NCBI GenBank assembly: GCA_963575745.1
Contig: CAUYUJ010003414.1
Coordinates: 464,059 to 528,058 of the forward strand
From: Prorocentrum cordatum
Taxonomy: Eukaryota; Sar; Dinophyceae; Prorocentrales; Prorocentraceae
DNA: 64,000 nt
Direction of reading: 5' to 3'
Shown: positions 60,090 to 64,000 of the stretch, in pieces
Layout of the letters: every line of letters begins with the position of its first letter
Position numbering within the stretch: position 1 is the stretch's first letter
The notes under the pieces: generated by a model
The model's input: the letters and a program-made list of their open reading frames with translations, nothing else
Told to the model about the DNA's origin: nothing
Database searches by the model: none
Program-made: the position numbers and the translations under genes

Positions 60090-61272
60090 CGATTCTACCC
60101 CCATCGGGGTCATCGCTCCTCCTTTCCGTGTTGCAATTTGCATGTGATTCGGCCCCATCGTCCACCCTTACGAAGAATCCATACCATCCCACCCAGGCCG
60201 GCATCGACCCCCTCCTCTGCTATCCTCTGCGAAAAGATATGCGCGCACTCGGCTATCCAGAACAATTGGTTGTCAAGACTCCCTTTGCGCAAAATGAAGC
60301 GAAGTGCACGCGCTCGCGCTGTCGTGCGCGCGTGCCCGAATCCTTCAGAAGCCGACGATGTTCGTAACGATGTCAGATGCCAAATATCCCCAAACACGGT
60401 TCCGCAACGCGGAGTTTCAACAAAAACCTAGCGCGCGCTCAACATGACTCGCGCGCGAAAACGTCGAAATCGTTCGGACGCCCTTGCGCGCGTGTTGTCA
60501 CAAGACCCCTTGCAACGAATGGAACGAAACGCGCGCGCGCGCCTCGTCGTGCGCGCATGCCATAACCCATCAACAACTACAGGTTTCGCAAAGATTTCAA
60601 ATCTGATTGACCCCGATAAATACTAAACATATGGTTTCGCAACGTCTGTTTTCACAAAACATCTTAATTTTGGAACGGAAAAAAACGCGTTCGCGCTCTG
60701 GCGATTTTTTGTGTTAAAGGTTGTTCAGCAGTCGTCGAGGAATTCTGCCAAACGGGCCTCTGGCGCCGCATGCCGACATCATTCGCGCGCCCATGCGCGC
60801 GTGCTGGGGGGGGGGGGGCGCGATCCGTGTCAAATGACAGCCTGCGGGCCATTCTCGCGCGTCGGCCGCGCGCGCAGATGGAACTCCTTCCAAAACCTGC
60901 ATCGCCGACGCGAGGGCGCCGCCATCGTCGTCGGCGTGATCGGCGCCCGCGCCGTCACTGGCCGCGCCGTCGCCGCTGTCAGCATCGTCGCCAGCATCGC
61001 TGCTATTATCGTCGTGTCTACCGTTGTCGACGTTGCCATGATACCGCGTCCTCCCAAGTCGCCGACTCGCACGGAAGTGCCCGCCTTGGACGTGACCAGC
61101 GGTCGGCGCTACCGCGGCCGCGTCGGTCGCGCCAACGTAGCTGGCTGGTGCGCGCGCGCGCATGTGCGGGCCAGCGCGGCCGCAGAGGTTCACCAGCCAG
61201 CGCCGGGCACTCGTCGCAATCGCCGCCGCGGGAGGTTTGCAAACCAAGTTGCGGGTGGGCGGGTGGGATGTT
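60090..61272 (+). repeat. Large tandem unit, copy 3
   Basis: GATTCTACCCCCATCGGG, GTGTTGCAATTTGCATGTG and GGCCCCATCGTCCACCC at the start, two CGCGCG sub-repeats, then the GTC-rich core at 60739-61272 ending GGGCGGGTGGGAT. Confidence 0.85.
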
Positions 61273-61497
61273 TGCGCGAGCGTTGGAGTGGGCAGTTCAC
61301 TGCACTCGCTCACGCCGCCCCGCTCCGACTGGAAATCACCCGTGCCCGCCTCCCTGGGCGACAGGCGGTGGGGGCGGCGGAGTAACTATGGCGAAAGGGA
61401 GGGGGCAGCAGTTGGGCATCGCTTGACCGATTCCACTCCCTCGCCGCCGCCACTTCCCGACCCTCCATTCGAGCGGCAGCGATAGGGCGGCTTATAG

Positions 61498-61695
61498 AGG
61501 CCTCCATACAAAGGGGGTTCGAGCAAATCGGGTCGGAGGATCGCGCCGCATCGTCGATGCATCGGCGACGTCGGCGATGCACCGGGGCCAACGGCGTGGA
61601 AAAAATCAGGCTCCACATCGAACCGCATCTGCGATGCCTCGGCGATGCGGCGCGGTCCTCCGACCCCATCTACTCCGACCCCATCTGGGAGGCCT
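61498..61695. repeat. Palindromic TCGGCGATG MITE-like element, copy 3 (complete)
   Basis: 198 bp. Left end GAGGCCTCCATAC with GGGTCGGAGGATCGCGCCGC; right end GCGGCGCGGTCCTCCGACCC and CCCATCTGGGAGGCCT. The best-formed copy of the family. Confidence 0.8.
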
Positions 61696-61699
61696 AGAG

Positions 61700-62529
61700 T
61701 TCCCAGACATGCGACGTCCAAATGTTTTCCATACCAGCCTGGAACATATCCCTAATTATCCCTATGCTGGGCATCTCCTCATCACGATGCCAATCTTAGG
61801 GATTCCCATATTTTTTGAGGGCGCATCCCTAAGATTGTCATCACCTTTTGGCGTGTCAATCTTAGGGATAGGGATAAGTTCGAGGCTGGTAAATATGCGG
61901 TCCCTGGAAGTCGCGACCCTTTCCCCCAGGGCAGAGTCTTCATCCCGAGCCGTTCCTGGTGGTCTAGGGCGCCGAACTGGGAACAAGACCTCCGTCCTGA
62001 TTCATGCCAGGACGCGGGCGAAGGGGGAACGCGAGAAGGAGGAGGCCTTCTCAGAAGGCGGCGGGGCTTCTCAGAAGCCCTCTGGTTTTCCGAGAACATT
62101 GTTTTGTGTCTTCGGAGAGGTTTCGAACATTTTTTGGAAGGCCAGGGGGCTCCAGAGCCTTCTCAGAAGGCCCGCCCCCTCCTGGCAGGCCCAGAGGTTG
62201 ACATCAACACCAAAATCGGCGGTGTGCCTCCACCGAGAGGAGATGATCCCGATCTCGGCGATGGTGGTAATATTATGGCTTCCCAGGCGGCCGAAATTTT
62301 GCCACCAACACCGAAATCTATGATCGTCCTCCCCCTGTGGGCGCACCCCCCTGTTTTGGTGTTGGTGCCCATTTCGAAGCGTCCAACTTCTCAGTTCCCT
62401 CCCGGGCTTGCCGCCGAATTCTGCAGGACGCGGGCATGTCTGGGTTTACGACGCCCCGATCCCCGACGTCACGTTTTTCTCATAACGTCGACCCCCAGAA
62501 GTCTCGACCCATTCCCCAGGACCGGCTCT
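61700..62529. other. Spacer with short palindromes, no gene recognised
   Basis: CCTTAGGGATTCCC and CAATCTTAGGGATAGGGATA words (61790-61880), and CCTTCTCAGAAGG palindromes at 62045-62065 and 62155-62175 that also occur at 43915-44000 and 36575-36600. Confidence 0.5.
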
Positions 62530-62700
62530 CGGCGATGGACAAACCTCCCTTTAGCAAACCTCCCCTTAAGGAAAACGGCCTGGGACCGAAACCGACGGAC
62601 CTGGACCCGCCAAAATGACGGCCGCGACGCCCTCTCGCGAACTGAAAACGACCAATTCCTTAATCGACGTGTCAGGGTAGGAGGTCTATCAACCTCCGAG
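62530..62700 (+). repeat. Dispersed repeat, partner of 46570-46735
   Basis: See 46570-46735. Confidence 0.85.
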
Positions 62701-62764
62701 GTTCTTCATCCTGGGTCGTTTTGTTGACGGTCCCAGGGCCCGCAAGGGCCCCCAAAGGCCGAAC

Positions 62765-62935
62765 ATACGGCAAGACCTCCCGCCATGACTTTCTCTCCAG
62801 GCCTCCCAGATGGGGTCCGAGGACCCTCTAGGCCTCCCGTCATTATGCTCTCGAGGCCTTTCTCTCGATGCCTCCCGTCATGACTCTCTCTCGAGGCCTC
62901 CCAGAACCTCCCGTCATGACTTTCTCTCGAGGATC
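62765..62935 (+). repeat. GAGGCCTCCCGTCATGACT short tandem repeats
   Basis: Five to six units of 20-30 bp (CCTCCCGTCATGACTTTCTC and variants). They overlap the left arm of MITE-like copy 4 and appear to have expanded from it. Confidence 0.75.
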
Positions 62936-63124
62936 GCGCCGCATCGTCGATACATCGGCGACACATCGGCGATGCATCGCCGATGCATTGGCGACGTCGG
63001 CGACGCCTCGGCGCCGTCGGCGTGGAGAAAGTCGGGCGAGCCACATCGAGCCGCATCGGCGAGGCACCAAACGAGGCGGCGCGATGCTCCGACCCAATCT
63101 GCTCCGACCCTATCTGGAAGGCCT
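62800..63124. repeat. Palindromic TCGGCGATG MITE-like element, copy 4
   Basis: Left arm GGCCTCCCAGATGGGGTCCG, then the short tandem expansion, the ATCGGCGATGCATCGCCGAT body (about 62957-63000) and right arm CTCCGACCCTATCTGGAAGG. Confidence 0.7.
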
Positions 63125-63149
63125 AAAACGATTTCCTCATGACCCGAGT

Positions 63150-63330
63150 TGAGCAGGGACGGACCGTCCCGGCATTCTCATAGGCCTACCACGAAATGTT
63201 CGTAGAACCCTAGCATGTTCTAATAACCAAAACGATGTTCCAAGAGCACACATCCGATGTGTTAGAACGAGACAGCCTCAACCAAACAGGTTGTAAGAAC
63301 ATATTTTGCAGATCACCAAGAAAGGTTCTC
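63150..63330 (+). repeat. GTTCTTAGAAC-rich repeat, partner of 16200-16400
   Basis: See 16200-16400. This copy is more diverged in the palindromic boxes. Confidence 0.6.
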
Positions 63331-63333
63331 ACC

Positions 63334-63545
63334 AGGAGGAGGAGGAGGAGGAGGAGGAGGAGGAGGAGGAGGAGATGGAGGAGATGGAGGAGGAGGAAGA
63401 GGAGGAGGAGGAGGAGGAGGAAGAGATGGAGGAGGAGGAGGAGGAGGAGGAGGAGGAGGAGGAGATGGAGAGAGAGGAGGGGGAGGAGGAGGAAGAGGAG
63501 GAGGAGGAGGGCATGGAGGAGGAGGAGATGGAGGAGGAGGAGCCG
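63334..63545. repeat. (GGA)n/GGAGAT purine tract
   Basis: About 210 bp of GGA with ATG and AGAG interruptions. Confidence 0.9.
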
Positions 63546-63730
63546 GCTCCGAGGCCGTGGCGGCGCCTCCACGTGCCCGCCGCTTGGGCGCCGCGCCCCC
63601 CCCCCCCGCCAGGGCGGTCGACGCCACGGGCGGGGGCCGCAGGCCGGCGCCCTCTGCCGCGGCCGGGCGGGGGGGCCGCGCGGCGGGGCCCGGCGGCGGG
63701 GGAGGATCGGCGGCGAGGGAGGAATGAAGG

Positions 63731-63899
63731 GGCCCCAGGACACACGAATAAACACACACACACACACAGATAACAGGATTCCCCCATATTCTCCCATGTC
63801 TTTTGGATGTTCGCCTGCCCCCCCACTTCCCATATCTTTCCCATATCTTCCGGGGAGTCGACGATGCATTGTGTCTGCGTGTTTTTCTCCCCCTCCTGA
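63731..63899 (+). repeat. Dispersed CACACA-type repeat, complete copy with (CA)n expansion
   Basis: GGACACACGAATAAACACAC extends into a (CA)n run, then GGATTCCCCCATATTCTCCC, GCCCCCCCACTTCCCATATC, GGGGAGTCGACGATGCATTG and TTTCTCCCCCTCCTGA. Confidence 0.8.
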
Positions 63900-64000
63900 A
63901 GGAAGCATCGCAGAACAGCCGGCCCGCCCTGCCGACCCGACTCGGGGCGCGGCGGGGAGGGCGAGGGATGCGGAGGAGGGGCGGGCGAGAAGGACAGCGC

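Overview
The window looks like nuclear DNA of a dinoflagellate. Four things support this. An exact copy of the 22-nt dinoflagellate spliced leader lies at 33350-33371, followed by two decayed partial leaders, which is the dinoflagellate signature of reinserted trans-spliced cDNA. The retroelement proteins (a tyrosine-recombinase element with a methyltransferase domain, and APE-endonuclease LINEs with C-terminal zinc fingers) resemble those I know from dinoflagellates. The DNA is GC-rich and packed with simple repeats and short dispersed repeats. No bacterial operon, rRNA, confident tRNA or intact ordinary host gene is visible. Prorocentrum is a weak guess from the style of the repeats only.

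Layout. 1-739 (minus): coding end of an unidentified gene that runs off the left edge, behind a good splice acceptor. 1145-7942 (minus): a structurally complete tyrosine-recombinase (YR) retrotransposon with split direct repeats (A1, ORFs, B1, A2, B2). It encodes a small membrane protein, a gag-like protein, reverse transcriptase (RT), RNase H, a C5-cytosine-methyltransferase-like domain and a tyrosine recombinase. It sits inside an older dispersed repeat, which it splits in two. 8-21 kb: simple repeats, short dispersed repeats and decayed LINE pieces (8096-8584 minus, 13204-14642 minus, 17820-19880 plus with RNase H), plus a minisatellite at 20.6 kb. 21.7-32.4 kb (minus): three LINE copies head to tail. 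The 5'-most (28.6-32.4 kb) is close to intact; the next (22.6-28.6 kb) is nearly full length but broken; the last keeps only its ORF1. 33350-34950 (plus): spliced leader, two relict leaders and a frameshifted retrocopy of an unknown gene. 35.0-36.4 kb: a very long CT-rich satellite ending in perfect (TCATCC)n and (ATC)n. 37.7-40.6 kb: remnants of another LINE with a 73-bp, 12-unit minisatellite inside it. 41-50 kb: a dense patchwork of short dispersed repeats and MITE-like foldback families, many with two or more copies in this window. 51.0-52.6 kb (minus): a decayed P-loop replication-type protein gene. 52.8-53.6 kb: a 117-bp-type minisatellite. 55-56.4 kb: GGA satellites. 56.9-61.3 kb: three tandem copies of a 1.1-1.8 kb unit. 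61.5-64 kb: more MITE-like copies and a GGA tract.

The genes are almost all selfish-element genes. The YR element is the most complete system: RT and RNase H would make cDNA, the recombinase would insert the circular form without a target duplication, and the methyltransferase-like domain has no settled role. Its pol is broken or read through by several frame changes, so activity of this copy is unproven. Coding assignments come from motif reading by eye. Domain names are firm where catalytic motifs are quoted and tentative elsewhere.
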